Shown here one piece after another: positions 1-7,961 of a stretch of DNA of 64,000 nucleotides. Under the pieces are notes generated by a model, which saw nothing but the letters and a program-made list of their open reading frames with translations, did no database searches and was not told the DNA's origin. How positions within the stretch are numbered: the first letter of the stretch is position 1; each line of letters opens with the position of its first letter. Origin of the DNA: Planotetraspora kaengkrachanensis (GTDB lineage Bacteria > Actinomycetota > Actinomycetes > Streptosporangiales > Streptosporangiaceae). A program made the translations under genes and the position numbers. The stretch spans positions 1 to 64,000 of the forward strand of contig NZ_BONV01000015.1 in assembly GCF_016862895.1 (NCBI RefSeq), written 5' to 3'.

Positions 1-1
1 C

Positions 2-202
2 CTCCACTTCCACGATCTCCGGCACACCGGCAACACGATCGCGGCCGGCTCCGGCGCAACCCTCCGCGATCTCATGGAGCGGATGGGACACGACTCCGTA
101 CGCGCCGCGTTGATCTACCAACACAGCACCAATGAGGCCGACCGCAAGATCGCCACCGCCATGGACGACACGATCACACAAGCCCGTCCAAGCGACGGCT
201 AA
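2..202 (+). CDS. Tyrosine recombinase (integrase), C-terminal part, cut by window edge
   Basis: The last 66 residues of a phage-type site-specific recombinase. The frame is open from base 2 to TAA at 200-202. It carries the catalytic signature of the family: HDLRHT near the window edge (conserved Arg), GHDS (conserved His/Trp box) and LIYQH with the nucleophilic Tyr. Such enzymes cut and rejoin att sites to insert or excise an element. The gene ends about 85 bases before a copy of the 3' half of tRNA-Val, the usual int-att arrangement. It therefore probably drove the integration of the element lying left of this window. A plus-strand terminator follows. The rest of the gene is outside the window, so intactness cannot be judged. 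Confidence 0.85.
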   Translation, partial: LHFHDLRHTGNTIAAGSGATLRDLMERMGHDSVRAALIYQHSTNEADRKIATAMDDTITQARPSDG

Positions 203-254
203 GGATCTTCAAGCGCGCGCGACCGCGAGAGCTAATGGCACGCTAATGGCACGA

Positions 255-289
255 GAGCCCCGCAGCATGATCGCTGGCGGGGCTCTTTT
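255..289 (+). terminator. Rho-independent terminator after integrase
   Basis: Nine-base stem GAGCCCCGC / GCGGGGCTC (255-263 with 277-285), extended inside by AGC/GCT, followed by TTTT. It lies 50 bases after the integrase stop and runs directly into the tRNA-Val-derived att copy. A hairpin with the same placement precedes the intact tRNA at 25139-25170. Confidence 0.8.
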
Positions 290-337
290 CGCAGGTGGGC
301 GGTACTGGGTTCGAACCAGTGACCCCTCGCTTGTAAG
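286..337 (-). repeat. att copy: 3' half of tRNA-Val(UAC)
   Basis: 52 bases identical to 25167-25218. They cover the discriminator, acceptor 3' strand, T arm, variable loop and anticodon loop of the intact tRNA-Val gene plus ten bases beyond its 3' end. The 5' half is absent, so this is not a functional tRNA. It is best read as a recombination scar at the junction between two integrated elements. Confidence 0.85.
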
Positions 338-474
338 TCAACCCAGGGAAGGGGCGGGACCTGCACGGTTACCCGCCCTGACCTGGGCATTCGGTCCGTG
401 GCGGTCTACCGCCGTCCAGACTCGTCCGTGTCGGTTGTCATCCAGATAGTCACTCAGCACGGCCGCGCCCGCGA

Positions 475-887
475 TCAGCCGGGAAGCAGAGTGAAGGCCT
501 CGACATGGCGCGGACGGACCACCCTGAAGTGCCTCTGGTCAACGGTGGCGACTTCCCTCAGCCCGAGGCGCTCGGCGGTCGCGATGACGGCGGCGTCCAC
601 CAGGCCGAGAGGAAGGTCGATGTACCTCTCGACGAGTTCCGCCATGCGGGGAAGGTCTTCGTCCTCTAGTTCGGCGACGTGGAACCCGTTGCTCCGAACG
701 ACTTGAGGAACGTGACCTCGGCCTGGGGGCCGACTCGAGATTCCAGGAGATAGCCGACCTCTCCCATCACGGGCGACGGCACGAGCAGCGGTCCCTCTGC
801 CTGGCGGAGCAGTTTGAGGCAGGCCTGGTGGCGCTCATCCTTGACGTTCCCGACAGCACGAAGAACGCCGGTGTCGCACAGGAGCAC
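475..887 (-). pseudogene. vapC: VapC-like PIN-domain toxin, frameshifted
   Basis: A PIN-domain ribonuclease gene broken by one frameshift. The first part starts at GTG 885-887, one base after the antitoxin stop, with CDTG (catalytic Asp) and GEVGYL (catalytic Glu). It runs to a premature stop at 666. The rest of the domain lies in another frame: residues reading NGFHVAELEDED, then PLGLVDAAV (catalytic Asp) and ATVDQRHF (last acidic site), ending at TGA 475-477. The 413-base length is not a multiple of three, consistent with a one-base deletion near 690. VapC toxins cleave RNA, often tRNA, and are held by a cognate VapB. As read, this toxin is inactive unless the shift is a sequencing error. 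Confidence 0.8.
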
Positions 888-888
888 G

Positions 889-1092
889 TCAGCGGCCCAT
901 CTCCGAGCGCAGAATCTCCTCGTGCCGTTCGGCGAGGTCCGGCTCAGCTTCAAACGACGCGAAGAAGGGGAGGTCACGCTCCGTCGGGACGGGCTCGTCC
1001 AGCCGCCCACGGATCAACTCCAGAGCAGGCCGCAGCTCCGACTCCGGCAACCGGTCAACCAAGTGGTGCAGTTCCTCGCGCATAGCGCTCAT
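889..1092 (-). CDS. Antitoxin-like protein upstream of vapC
   Basis: 67 residues, largely helical and acidic at the C terminus. It is encoded directly upstream of the PIN toxin; its stop codon lies one base before the toxin GTG, the coupled layout of type II toxin-antitoxin pairs. The start could instead be the ATG three codons further in (MREELHHLV). I do not recognise a specific antitoxin fold. It lacks an obvious ribbon-helix-helix or AbrB N terminus. The function is inferred from position and size, and it may be a relic now that the toxin is broken. Confidence 0.65.
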   Translation of the reverse strand: MSAMREELHHLVDRLPESELRPALELIRGRLDEPVPTERDLPFFASFEAEPDLAERHEEILRSEMGR

Positions 1093-1440
1093 GCCCCCAG
1101 CCTAGGTTTAAGGCCTGACGAGGACATGAGCATCGGCGTAGCCTGGCCCCGAAAACACCATCGAGGGCAGCGAGAACGGCTGAGCTCGAAAACTTGATCG
1201 GGGTCCAACGCGGGGCAGAATCTGAGCGAGCCCGCGGAGTCGGGGCAGCGCGGTCTTGTTGTCGGCGGACGAACCCCAGAACCTGGTCCGGGGTGAGGGC
1301 GAGTGTGACCACCGCGCTGGAGCCCCTCTCGCTAGTTCGACCCGCTGATCACCGGCATGCCGATCGATCCGACCGGGCTGGCCGAACTGCTGATGGCGCC
1401 ACCGACGTCGCTAGCTTGCCGGGCGCCCGCCGGGTCCACA
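1093..1440. other. Gap without a supported gene
   Basis: 348 bases between the antitoxin start and the LysR stop. The frames open here are short and have neither start context nor recognisable motifs. The antitoxin promoter should lie at its left edge. Confidence 0.5.
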
Positions 1441-2328
1441 TCATCCACCAGCCGAAGATGCCGAGATGCCCAGCGCGGACAGGAAGGCCGCTGCGGCTGG
1501 GGAGGGCTGGAAGCGGCTCCAGATGAGGTGCTCTATGCGGGCCGGAGCATCGCGAAGCCGGATGATGGGCAGGTCGAGGAGCTCAGAGGCGAAGGCGGCG
1601 GGCAGCATTCCGATCGCCAGGCCCTGCCGGATCAGGCGAGCCATGAAGTCGGCCACCGTCACTTCGAAGGCGACCTCGCGCTGCACTCCGGCAGCTGCGA
1701 AGGCGGCGTCCGAATGGGCCCGCCCGGCGGTGCCTGCGGGGAAGTCGACGAAGGTTTCTTCCGCCAGCCGGTGCAGGTCCACGTCCTCCTTGTCCGCCAG
1801 CGGGTGGTCGGGCGCCACCACGGCGACGAGATCACCGCGCGCCAGTTCGCAGCCGCGGACGCCCTGGGGTCGCACGCCCAGTGGAAGCCCCAGGAAGGCG
1901 ACGTCCAGAGCGCCCTGCCGCACCCGTTCGATCAGCTCCTCGCTGGGGCTCGTGCGGAGACTGATCCGTACCTCCCGATGGCGCAAGTGGAATTGTTTCA
2001 GTACGGCTGGGAGATCGACCGCGGCAACGGTGGAGATGGCGCCGATGGCGAGCCGCCCGCGGATCTCGCCGGCGGCGGCTGCCACCTCGGCGCGGGCCCG
2101 CTCGGCGGCGTCGAGAGCCTGGCGAGCCGCGGGGAGAAACGCCTCGCCGGCCGGGGTCAACCGGACGCGGCGGCTCGTGCGGTCGAACAGCTTGGCGCCC
2201 AGCTCACGTTCCAGCCGGGCGATCTGGTGACTCAGCGCGGACTGGACGACCAGGCACTGCTCGGCGGCGCGGGTGAAGTTGCTCGTCTCCGCGACAGCGA
2301 GGACGTAACGCATCTGCTGAAGCTCCAT
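1441..2328 (-). CDS. LysR-family transcriptional regulator
   Basis: 295 residues, full length for the family. Residues 1-60 form the winged helix-turn-helix (MELQQMRYVLAVAETSNF, then TRAAEQCLVVQSALSHQI, the recognition segment, and ERELGAKLFDR). Residues about 90-295 form the periplasmic-binding-protein-like effector domain. It is transcribed away from an MFS exporter gene across a 79-base gap, the classic LysR arrangement in which the regulator controls itself and the divergent target. The exporter and the NmrA-type oxidoreductase gene that overlaps it are its likely regulon. The effector is unknown; a small electrophile or quinone would fit the neighbours. Confidence 0.9.
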   Translation of the reverse strand: MELQQMRYVLAVAETSNFTRAAEQCLVVQSALSHQIARLERELGAKLFDRTSRRVRLTPAGEAFLPAARQALDAAERARAEVAAAAGEIRGRLAIGAISTVAAVDLPAVLKQFHLRHREVRISLRTSPSEELIERVRQGALDVAFLGLPLGVRPQGVRGCELARGDLVAVVAPDHPLADKEDVDLHRLAEETFVDFPAGTAGRAHSDAAFAAAGVQREVAFEVTVADFMARLIRQGLAIGMLPAAFASELLDLPIIRLRDAPARIEHLIWSRFQPSPAAAAFLSALGISASSAGG

Positions 2329-2407
2329 GAATCAATCGTCATACGCGATCGTTCTGATGACAAACATGTGTTGGACTCATTGATCGTCCATCGCCGAGGC
2401 TGGGCGC
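2329..2407. promoter_or_regulatory. Divergent promoter region of LysR and MFS genes
   Basis: The 79-base gap contains separated inverted hexamers ATCAAT and ATTGAT and a near-palindrome around ACAAACATGTGTTG. This is where a LysR-type protein would be expected to bind. No -10/-35 pair can be called with confidence. Confidence 0.45.
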
Positions 2408-3823
2408 ATGACGACGACTAGACTTCACCCGGACGGCGGCATGTCGCGCGGGCTGCTGCTGCTCATGTCGGTGGCGACCGGGCTGGCGGTCGCGGGCAAC
2501 TACTTCACACAGCCACTGCTCGACCTGATCGGCCGGGAACTGAGGCTTGGACCCTCATTGGCGGCGCTGACGGTGGCGGCCGCGCAGGGCGGGTACGCAC
2601 TGGGGCTGATCCTGCTGGTGCCGCTCGGGGACCTGGTGGACCAGCGGCGGCTTGCCGTGTCCCTCTACTCGGCGACTGCGGTGTTCCTGCTGGTGTCGGC
2701 CACTGCGGCCAATGGCACGGTGCTCTTGGTCAGTACGGCCCTGACCGCGCTGACTGCGGTGGGAGCGCAGGTCGTGGTGCCGTTCGCGGCGACGCTGGCG
2801 GCCCCGGCCGAGCGTGGGCGGGTGGTCGGCACGGTGATGACCGGACTGCTGCTCGGCTCGTTGCTGGCGCGCACCGCTGCCGGAGCATTGTCGCAACTGG
2901 GCGGCTGGCGGACGGTCTACTGGGCGAACGCGGTCCTGATGGCACTGATGGCCGTGCTGCTGCGGGTCTTCCTGCCCCGGCTCGGCGGGGACGGCACACG
3001 CCTGTCCTATCCCAGCTTGCTCCGCTCGACGGTGGCGATGTTCCGGTATGAGCCGCTGCTGCGGTGGCGGGCGGGTATCGCCGCCTTGAGCATGGCTTCG
3101 CTCAGCGCGCTGTGGACGGCGCAGACCTTCCTGCTGGTGCGTCCGCCGTACGGCTGGTCGGAGTCGGCCATCGGCCTGTTCGGCTTGGTCGGTGCCGCCG
3201 GTGCGCTGACCGCCTCGGTGACGGGGCGGCTGGCCGACCGCGGGTACGTACAGATCGTGACCGGCGCCGGAACGGTCCTGCTGGTGGCGTCCTGGCCGGC
3301 GATCGCCGCCGGGGCACGCTCGCTGGTCTGGCTGCTCGTCGGCGTGATCTTGCTGGACCTGGCGCACAAGGCGGTGCTCAACAGCAACCAGAACGTCATC
3401 TACGCACTCCGGCCCGAGGCCCGAAACCGGATCAACTCCGCCTTCATGACCTCCTTTTTCGCCGGGGGCGCGGTGGGCTCTGCGCTGACTTCGGTGGTCT
3501 GGGTGCACGGCGGCTGGACCGGCGTGTGCGCCTTGGGCGCCATCTTCGCGGCCGGGACCGTCGCGCTCTGGGTCCTGGAGCGCATCACCATCAACCGAGC
3601 GGCAGGAAGCCCCCCCAAAGACCTCCGTTCACCAAGGCCACGACCCGACACCGGCCACCTCGACCAGCTGATCCAAGGAGCCGAAACCATGCGGATCACC
3701 GTGTTCGGAGCGACGGGCAACCTGGGGCGCCGCGTGGCAGCCGAAGCGCTCGCCCGCGCCCACCAGGTCACCGCCGTGGTACGCAACCGGGCCCGTGTCC
3801 CCACCACCATCAAGGGAGAATGA
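2408..3823 (+). CDS. MFS transporter with an appended truncated NAD(P)-binding segment
   Basis: Residues 1-395 are a 12-helix major facilitator exporter of the drug/sugar-efflux type. They include GNYFTQPLLDLI in helix 1, PLGDLVDQRR (motif A-like loop between helices 2 and 3) and the second-half loop GRLADRG. The frame then runs on without a stop through a Pro/Arg-rich linker into about 44 residues that begin MRITVFGATGNLGRR, the Rossmann start of an NmrA/SDR-type protein. That internal ATG has its own ribosome site (CAAGGAG), so the tail is probably the stump of a separate, deleted oxidoreductase gene read through by the MFS frame. The stop overlaps the next start (ATGA). Regulation is probably by the divergent LysR. 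Confidence 0.85.
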   Translation: MTTTRLHPDGGMSRGLLLLMSVATGLAVAGNYFTQPLLDLIGRELRLGPSLAALTVAAAQGGYALGLILLVPLGDLVDQRRLAVSLYSATAVFLLVSATAANGTVLLVSTALTALTAVGAQVVVPFAATLAAPAERGRVVGTVMTGLLLGSLLARTAAGALSQLGGWRTVYWANAVLMALMAVLLRVFLPRLGGDGTRLSYPSLLRSTVAMFRYEPLLRWRAGIAALSMASLSALWTAQTFLLVRPPYGWSESAIGLFGLVGAAGALTASVTGRLADRGYVQIVTGAGTVLLVASWPAIAAGARSLVWLLVGVILLDLAHKAVLNSNQNVIYALRPEARNRINSAFMTSFFAGGAVGSALTSVVWVHGGWTGVCALGAIFAAGTVALWVLERITINRAAGSPPKDLRSPRPRPDTGHLDQLIQGAETMRITVFGATGNLGRRVAAEALARAHQVTAVVRNRARVPTTIKGE

Positions 3824-4710
3824 ACGTGTCTCGCACCGTGCTGATCACCGGAGCCACCGGAACCGTGTCGACCGCACTGATGAATGCGCTGCAAGGAGCC
3901 GATGTGCACCTTCGTGCTCTCGGCCGCGACAAGTCCAAAGCGGACGGCCCACGCGAGCAGGGCGCCGAGGTCTTCGTCGGTGACCTCGATGCCCCTCGGT
4001 CGCTGCCGCCCGCCTTCGAGGGCGTGCAGGACGTGTGGCTGCTCATCCCGAACGGCCCGCGCGCGCCGGAGAACAACATGAACGCCCTGTGGGCCGCACG
4101 CCAAGCCGGTGTGGAGCGCATCGTGCGCTTGTCCGTGGTCGGCGCGGCACATGACGCGCCAAACCGCAGCGGCAGACTGCACGCGCTGTCCGACCGGGAG
4201 ACCGAACAGTGCGGCATGCGCTGGACGATCCTGCGCCCGCACTGGTTCATGCAGAACCTGCTGAACGAGGCCGGTGACATCTCCGCCGCCGGCACGTTCT
4301 CACTGAACATGGCCGCCGCGCGGATCGGCATGATCGACGCACGCGACATCGCCGAGTGCGCTGCCCGCGTGCTCCTCGACGACCCCGATCGCCACCACGG
4401 CCAGACCTACACCCTCACCGGCCCGCGCTCGCCGACCTTCGAGGAGGTCGCCGACCAATTCAGTCTCGTTCTCGGCAGACCCATCACGTACCTGCCGGTC
4501 AGCGACGACGCCAAGCGAAAGACACTGCTCGGCTACGACCTTCCGAAATGGATCGTCGACATGATCGAGGAGTACGCGCAGGCATACGCCTCTGGCTGGG
4601 GAGACTTCACCACCGATACGGTCGCCAACCTGCTCGGCCACCCCCCGCGCGACATCGCCGACTTCGTCCGTGACCACGCGACAGCGTTCACCCCGGCCGA
4701 CGATAACTGA
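3820..4710 (+). CDS. NmrA-like NAD(P)-binding oxidoreductase / epimerase-type protein
   Basis: 296 residues from ATG 3820, which overlaps the preceding stop as ATGA after a GGGAG ribosome site. The Rossmann motif TVLITGATGTVSTAL is at residues 5-19. SVVGAA and the segment around residue 135 replace the SDR Tyr-x-x-x-Lys, as in NmrA/azoreductase-like atypical SDRs. Substrate residues in the C-terminal half (LRPHWFMQNLL, then TLTGPRSPTFEEVA) match the NAD(P)H-binding quinone-reductase/NmrA subgroup. It is probably co-transcribed with the MFS gene, so an exporter plus a reductase or redox sensor forms one detoxification unit. A second, truncated homologue sits inside the end of the MFS frame. 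The reaction cannot be deduced. Confidence 0.85.
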   Translation: MNVSRTVLITGATGTVSTALMNALQGADVHLRALGRDKSKADGPREQGAEVFVGDLDAPRSLPPAFEGVQDVWLLIPNGPRAPENNMNALWAARQAGVERIVRLSVVGAAHDAPNRSGRLHALSDRETEQCGMRWTILRPHWFMQNLLNEAGDISAAGTFSLNMAAARIGMIDARDIAECAARVLLDDPDRHHGQTYTLTGPRSPTFEEVADQFSLVLGRPITYLPVSDDAKRKTLLGYDLPKWIVDMIEEYAQAYASGWGDFTTDTVANLLGHPPRDIADFVRDHATAFTPADDN

Positions 4711-4832
4711 AACCGTGATCCGCAGCTTGGATCGAAAGCTTCGAGGAAATTCGCCGACCTGCTCAGGGGATCGGGGCGAGGTGGTCGGCGAAGGCCGATC
4801 GGCGGGAGTGGGGGCTGATCGGGCTAGAACGA

Positions 4833-4916
4833 GTTCCGGCCCCACCTGTGGACGATGTTCGGCCCCACTTGCTGATCTTCCGAGATGACTGTGCGGGTGA
4901 GTTCTGGCCCCACCCG
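4833..4916 (+). repeat. Three short repeats resembling an IS21-type end
   Basis: The core GTTC(Y)GGCCCCAC occurs at 4833-4849, 4857-4872 and 4901-4916, spaced 24 and 44 bases. Several repeats of this kind within one end are typical of IS21-family termini. No istA/istB frame is nearby, so this would be a solo relic. The assignment is weak. Confidence 0.35.
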
Positions 4917-4926
4917 TTGCGTCGAA

Positions 4927-5096
4927 ATGCGGCACAGCTTCGTCTCGCTGCTGTCAGACTCCGGCGTCCCGATCGAGGACATCTCCCGCCTCGTCGGCCA
5001 CGGGAACACGGTCGTCACCGAGACCGCTACCGCAAGCAGATCCGCCCGGTCCTCATGCAGGGTGCCGAGACAATGGACGATCTCTTCTCCCGATAG
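4927..5096 (+). pseudogene. Tyrosine recombinase, C-terminal remnant with frameshift
   Basis: About 56 codons of an integrase C terminus. RHSFVSLLSDSG follows the lost catalytic Arg box, GVPIEDISRLVGHGNT carries the conserved His, and YRKQIRPVLMQGAETMDD carries the nucleophilic Tyr. A one-base loss near 5024 (TET then VYRKQ) separates the two parts. Nothing upstream of 4927 resembles the rest of the enzyme. It stops at 5096, 48 bases before the tRNA-Val att copy, the same layout as the first integrase. It marks the right end of the element spanning about 300-5140, which can no longer excise by itself. Confidence 0.8.
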
Positions 5097-5143
5097 TCAC
5101 TCAGCCGGGGAAGACAAGGTCAGATGAGGTGCGTTTTGCCTGG

Positions 5144-5315
5144 TGGGCGGTACTGGGTTCGAACCAGTGACCCCTCGCTTGTAAGAGTAGCTATTCGATC
5201 ACTGGAGCTGGCGTTTTCGCTGCTCAGGTCTACATCCGGTGTGCACTCATGTGCATAGTCGGGCTGCGGTGGGCATCCCTGATGTCACTCAGTTTGTCAC
5301 TCAAGCTTTCGACGC
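5144..5315 (-). repeat. att copy (tRNA-Val 3' half) plus distal arm region
   Basis: 5144-5185 repeats the 3' half of tRNA-Val. From 5169 to about 5315 the sequence is closely similar to 17069-17215, including GTAAGAGTAGCTATTCGATC, a GTGCACTCATGTGCAT block and the direct repeat GTCACTCAGTTTGTCACTC. The last resembles integrase arm-type sites. The pair delimits an 11.9-kb element (about 5169-17068). Confidence 0.8.
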
Positions 5316-5757
5316 CCCGAGCGTCAGCAGCACCTCTTCGGTGTGAAGCAACCGGAACGAACATCTACTCAGGGACCATAGAGCCCTCCACGTGCGCGAA
5401 CATCCTTGAGAGTCCGGCAACGTTCAGGGCTGTACGGCGTGGTTGTCACCCAGTTCGTCACCCAGGCTTAGGTAGGAAGCCTGACGATCAGATGGCCAGA
5501 GGTCGCAGGACATGCGAGGGCGCGCTTGTACCTCCGGCGCCGACTCGCTGACGTTTCGCGGTGGGACGACGGCCGGAAGATCGGGCGACCCTTGGCCGGC
5601 CTTTCGCCGGGTCATCACGCCCGATTGGTAATGCCCCCACGGGAACCGGTTCCTAGAAGGGCGACCGTACTGGGCCGAGGCAATGAGCTACACGTCGTCA
5701 CCGGGCGCAGTCGGCTGAAGCCGGGCTTCCTTGTGAATCGCGTCCGCTGCTCGTAGG
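5316..5757. other. Gap with scattered arm-like repeats, no gene
   Basis: About 440 bases without a supported frame. A diverged arm-like pair GTCACCCAGTTCGTCACCCAGG occurs near 5447. Otherwise it appears to be degenerate element-end DNA. Confidence 0.5.
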
Positions 5758-6372
5758 TCAGATCTTCTTCAGGCGCCGCAGGTGAGCCGTCTTGTCCGCG
5801 AACTCCTGCCGGATCCTTGCCATCGGCCAGGTGCCTGAGCCACTCCAGATCGCCAGAAATGCCAGCTCGCCCAACTGTGCAAGGGCGTAGTTGAGATCAT
5901 GGTTGGCACGATTGCGCTCCTGCCACTCGACCTGCCATCCGCCCAGCCGGTTGGCCATGGCGGACCGCCTCCTATCCGACCAATCCTCACGGCGCCCGTA
6001 CGCCCCGACAATATGCGCCCGGCAGGTGTCGGCAAGCTCGGCGTCGCTCTGCTCGGCGAGCCACGCCGTGAGCGCCAGCACGCTCTCCACCGGGCCATAC
6101 TGCGTGTAGTCGCCCTGGAACGGAAACACCAGCAGAGCCCGCCCGACCGCTTGCGCCTCATCATCGCGGTCGTAGACGTGCAACCAGGACGCCAACTCCT
6201 CGAGCCGCTGCAATGACTCCCGGCGGGTCAGAGAGAGCTTCTTCAGCGTAGAAACTTTGGTCCGCTTCAGGAACGGGACAATCTCGTGGTCTGGCGCCAG
6301 CGCCAAGCTGAGCTGACGACGCATGTCCTCGGACAGAGCAAGCAGCTCAGCACGGGTGACGGAGGTTTGCAT
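5758..6372 (-). CDS. Hypothetical protein, 204 residues
   Basis: A complete frame from ATG 6370-6372 with good codon bias. The protein is mainly helical: residues 1-90 contain a repeat-like helical pair (SLQRLEELASWLHVYDRDDEAQAVGRAL). Residues 130-200 are Trp/Arg-rich (GGWQVEWQERNRANHDLNYALAQLGELAFL). There is no signal peptide or membrane segment. I do not recognise the family with certainty; the layout resembles small uncharacterised actinobacterial proteins found beside TPR regulators. A fragment reading like the C terminus of a TPR protein lies just upstream on the same strand, so this may once have been a downstream partner of such a regulator. Confidence 0.7.
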   Translation of the reverse strand: MQTSVTRAELLALSEDMRRQLSLALAPDHEIVPFLKRTKVSTLKKLSLTRRESLQRLEELASWLHVYDRDDEAQAVGRALLVFPFQGDYTQYGPVESVLALTAWLAEQSDAELADTCRAHIVGAYGRREDWSDRRRSAMANRLGGWQVEWQERNRANHDLNYALAQLGELAFLAIWSGSGTWPMARIRQEFADKTAHLRRLKKI

Positions 6373-6381
6373 GGCGGCAGT

Positions 6382-6503
6382 TTAGGCGCGTGGTACGACG
6401 TCGGGTCGCGCGCGAACTCGGTCGAGCCTGGCCGCCTTCTCCCGCCGCCCCAACGCCTCCAGCACACCCGTGAGATTGTGCTTGGCGACGGAGAGGAAGG
6501 GCC
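6382..6503 (-). pseudogene. C-terminal scrap of a TPR-type protein
   Basis: About 40 codons ending at TAA 6382-6384, reading FLSVAKHNLTGVLEALGRRE followed by KAARLDRVRARPD. This is the helix pair often found at the end of actinobacterial TPR regulators. A stop lies immediately upstream in the same frame, so only the tail remains. Confidence 0.4.
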
Positions 6504-6759
6504 TGGGGCCATCTGCTGGTCAGACAGTGGGTCGGACCGCAAAGAATTTGCTGGATCTGCACAGGGCGTGAGGGTTTGCTCCGGCCATCTTTGCGGACGG
6601 TGATCTGGCCATTTTCCTGGAGCCATCGTCACCGCTTCCAGGGAGGCAAGGATGCCGGACATCAATACCCATCACATCCCACAGCGATCGAGTTGTCGCA
6701 CCAACAAGGTGTGGCACTCGGCGATGGCGGCCAGCAGTGGCCGCCACTCGCCCTCCGAT

Positions 6760-7134
6760 GTCGTGACGACCACCGTGGCCAACATGGACGACTCCAAGAT
6801 CTTCTTCCGCTCGATGCACCTGATCGCGCCCGACACCCGCAACAGTGTCCGCGTCGAGCGGCGCCTTCATCACGAATGCTTTCGCGACCTGATCATCGAA
6901 GTCCAGCGCGAGGGTACCTTCAGGTCCGACGCCCCCGCCGACATCGTCGGCGACTTCTTCTTCGGCTCCGTCCACCACCTGGGCACCTGGTACAGCGCCG
7001 AGGGAGCACTCTCCGGCGCCGAGTTGGGGGCGCACTTCGCGACCTACAGCTCACCTCGCTGCGACCGGATCGGCCAGCACCCCCTGCGTGACCCTCCGCC
7101 CGAGCAGCGCGACGAGCCTGCGCGGCAACTTTGA
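6760..7134 (+). pseudogene. TetR-family regulator, C-terminal ligand domain only
   Basis: The frame reads as a TetR effector domain: DDSKIFFRSMHLIAPDTRN, then FRDLIIEVQREGTFRSDAP and ADIVGDFFFGSVHHLGTWY, a motif series of the KstR/FadR-like TetR C-terminal fold. No helix-turn-helix precedes it; bases 6650-6760 in this frame are not TetR-like. The DNA-binding half has therefore been lost. The last 84 bases overlap the 3' end of the convergent SDR gene, and the residues after about 7090 are probably not original. It is non-functional as a repressor. Confidence 0.7.
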
Positions 7135-7848
7135 CATGAACCGGGTCGAGACGCAGTTGCCCAGCCCGGGAATCACGTAACCCCGGTCACGGTCGAGCGC
7201 GCGTAAAGCGGCCCTGACGACCGCCTCCGGCGTCAGCTCCTGCGCTCCGATCTTCGCCTTGTCCGTGCCGAGTGCGTCGAAGAACCCCGTCTGGACCGGC
7301 CCCGGGCAGAGTGCCAACACCTTCACCCCCCTGCCCCGGAACTCACTCCACAGGGCGAGGCTGAAGGTGAGCACGAACGCCTTGGCCGCGCTGTAGGTCG
7401 CGAAGTAGGGCGTGGGCTGGAATCCCGCGGTGGATCCCACGTTGACGACCGCGCCTTCACCGCGCTGGACCATACCGGGGAGGAACGCGTGCGTCAGACC
7501 CACCAGGGACACGACGTTGACCATCAACTGGTCCTGATCCCGTGCGGTGGGGATCTCGGCGAACCGGCCGGCGGTGCCGAATCCCGCGTTGTTGACGAGC
7601 AGGTCGACGCTCATCCCCCGGGCGGCCACCTCCTTCACCACCCGCGACACGGCGTCCGGCGCCGTGAGGTCCTGTCCGATCACTTCGGCCCGCACGCCGT
7701 ACGAACTCCGCAGCTCATCGGCCAGCTTCTCCAGCTTGTCGACCGAACGGGCGACCAGCACGAGGTCGTCTCCGCGGGCGGCGAGCTGACGGGCGAACTC
7801 CACGCCGATGCCTGAGGAGGCGCCGGTCACCAGGGCGGTCTTGCTCAT
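7051..7848 (-). CDS. SDR-family NAD(P)-dependent oxidoreductase
   Basis: 265 residues from ATG 7846-7848, chosen because AAGGAGAT lies seven bases upstream; a longer in-frame start lacks this. It is a classical short-chain dehydrogenase: cofactor motif TGASSGIG at residues 8-15, NNAG near 87, catalytic Ser in VGSTAG, Tyr-x-x-x-Lys as YSAAK, and PGPVQTGFF after it. The C terminus (GYVIPGLGNCVSTRF and the following basic segment) is typical of the DltE/YqjQ-like SDR group that acts on lipid or ketone substrates. It is transcribed divergently from the TetR gene at 7962, which probably represses it. Its 3' end overlaps a TetR relic on the other strand. Confidence 0.92.
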   Translation of the reverse strand: MSKTALVTGASSGIGVEFARQLAARGDDLVLVARSVDKLEKLADELRSSYGVRAEVIGQDLTAPDAVSRVVKEVAARGMSVDLLVNNAGFGTAGRFAEIPTARDQDQLMVNVVSLVGLTHAFLPGMVQRGEGAVVNVGSTAGFQPTPYFATYSAAKAFVLTFSLALWSEFRGRGVKVLALCPGPVQTGFFDALGTDKAKIGAQELTPEAVVRAALRALDRDRGYVIPGLGNCVSTRFMSKLPRRLVALLGRRVTQGVLADPVAAR

Positions 7849-7961
7849 CGCGATCTCCTTTTCGTTTCCCGATCCGCTCCTCAACGTATCAGTTGCCGCC
7901 TTATATGAAACACGAGCGTTCCACTAATCGTCCAAGGAAGACCAGGATGTAACATCTGGCC
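7849..7961. promoter_or_regulatory. Shared SDR/TetR promoter region
   Basis: A 113-base divergent gap, more A+T rich than its surroundings (CCTTATATGAAACACG near 7900). A TetR operator is expected here, but I see no long perfect palindrome. Confidence 0.45.

Noticed and set aside
286-337. Second functional tRNA-Val
   Set aside because: The 5' half is absent and the following bases do not pair with the anticodon stem or acceptor.
1357-2421. 354-codon plus-strand frame
   Set aside because: Antisense of the LysR gene, which has a full set of family motifs.
3064-3819. Upstream extension of the NmrA-like frame
   Set aside because: Lies within the MFS gene in another frame; the ATG at 3820 with GGGAG is the sensible start.
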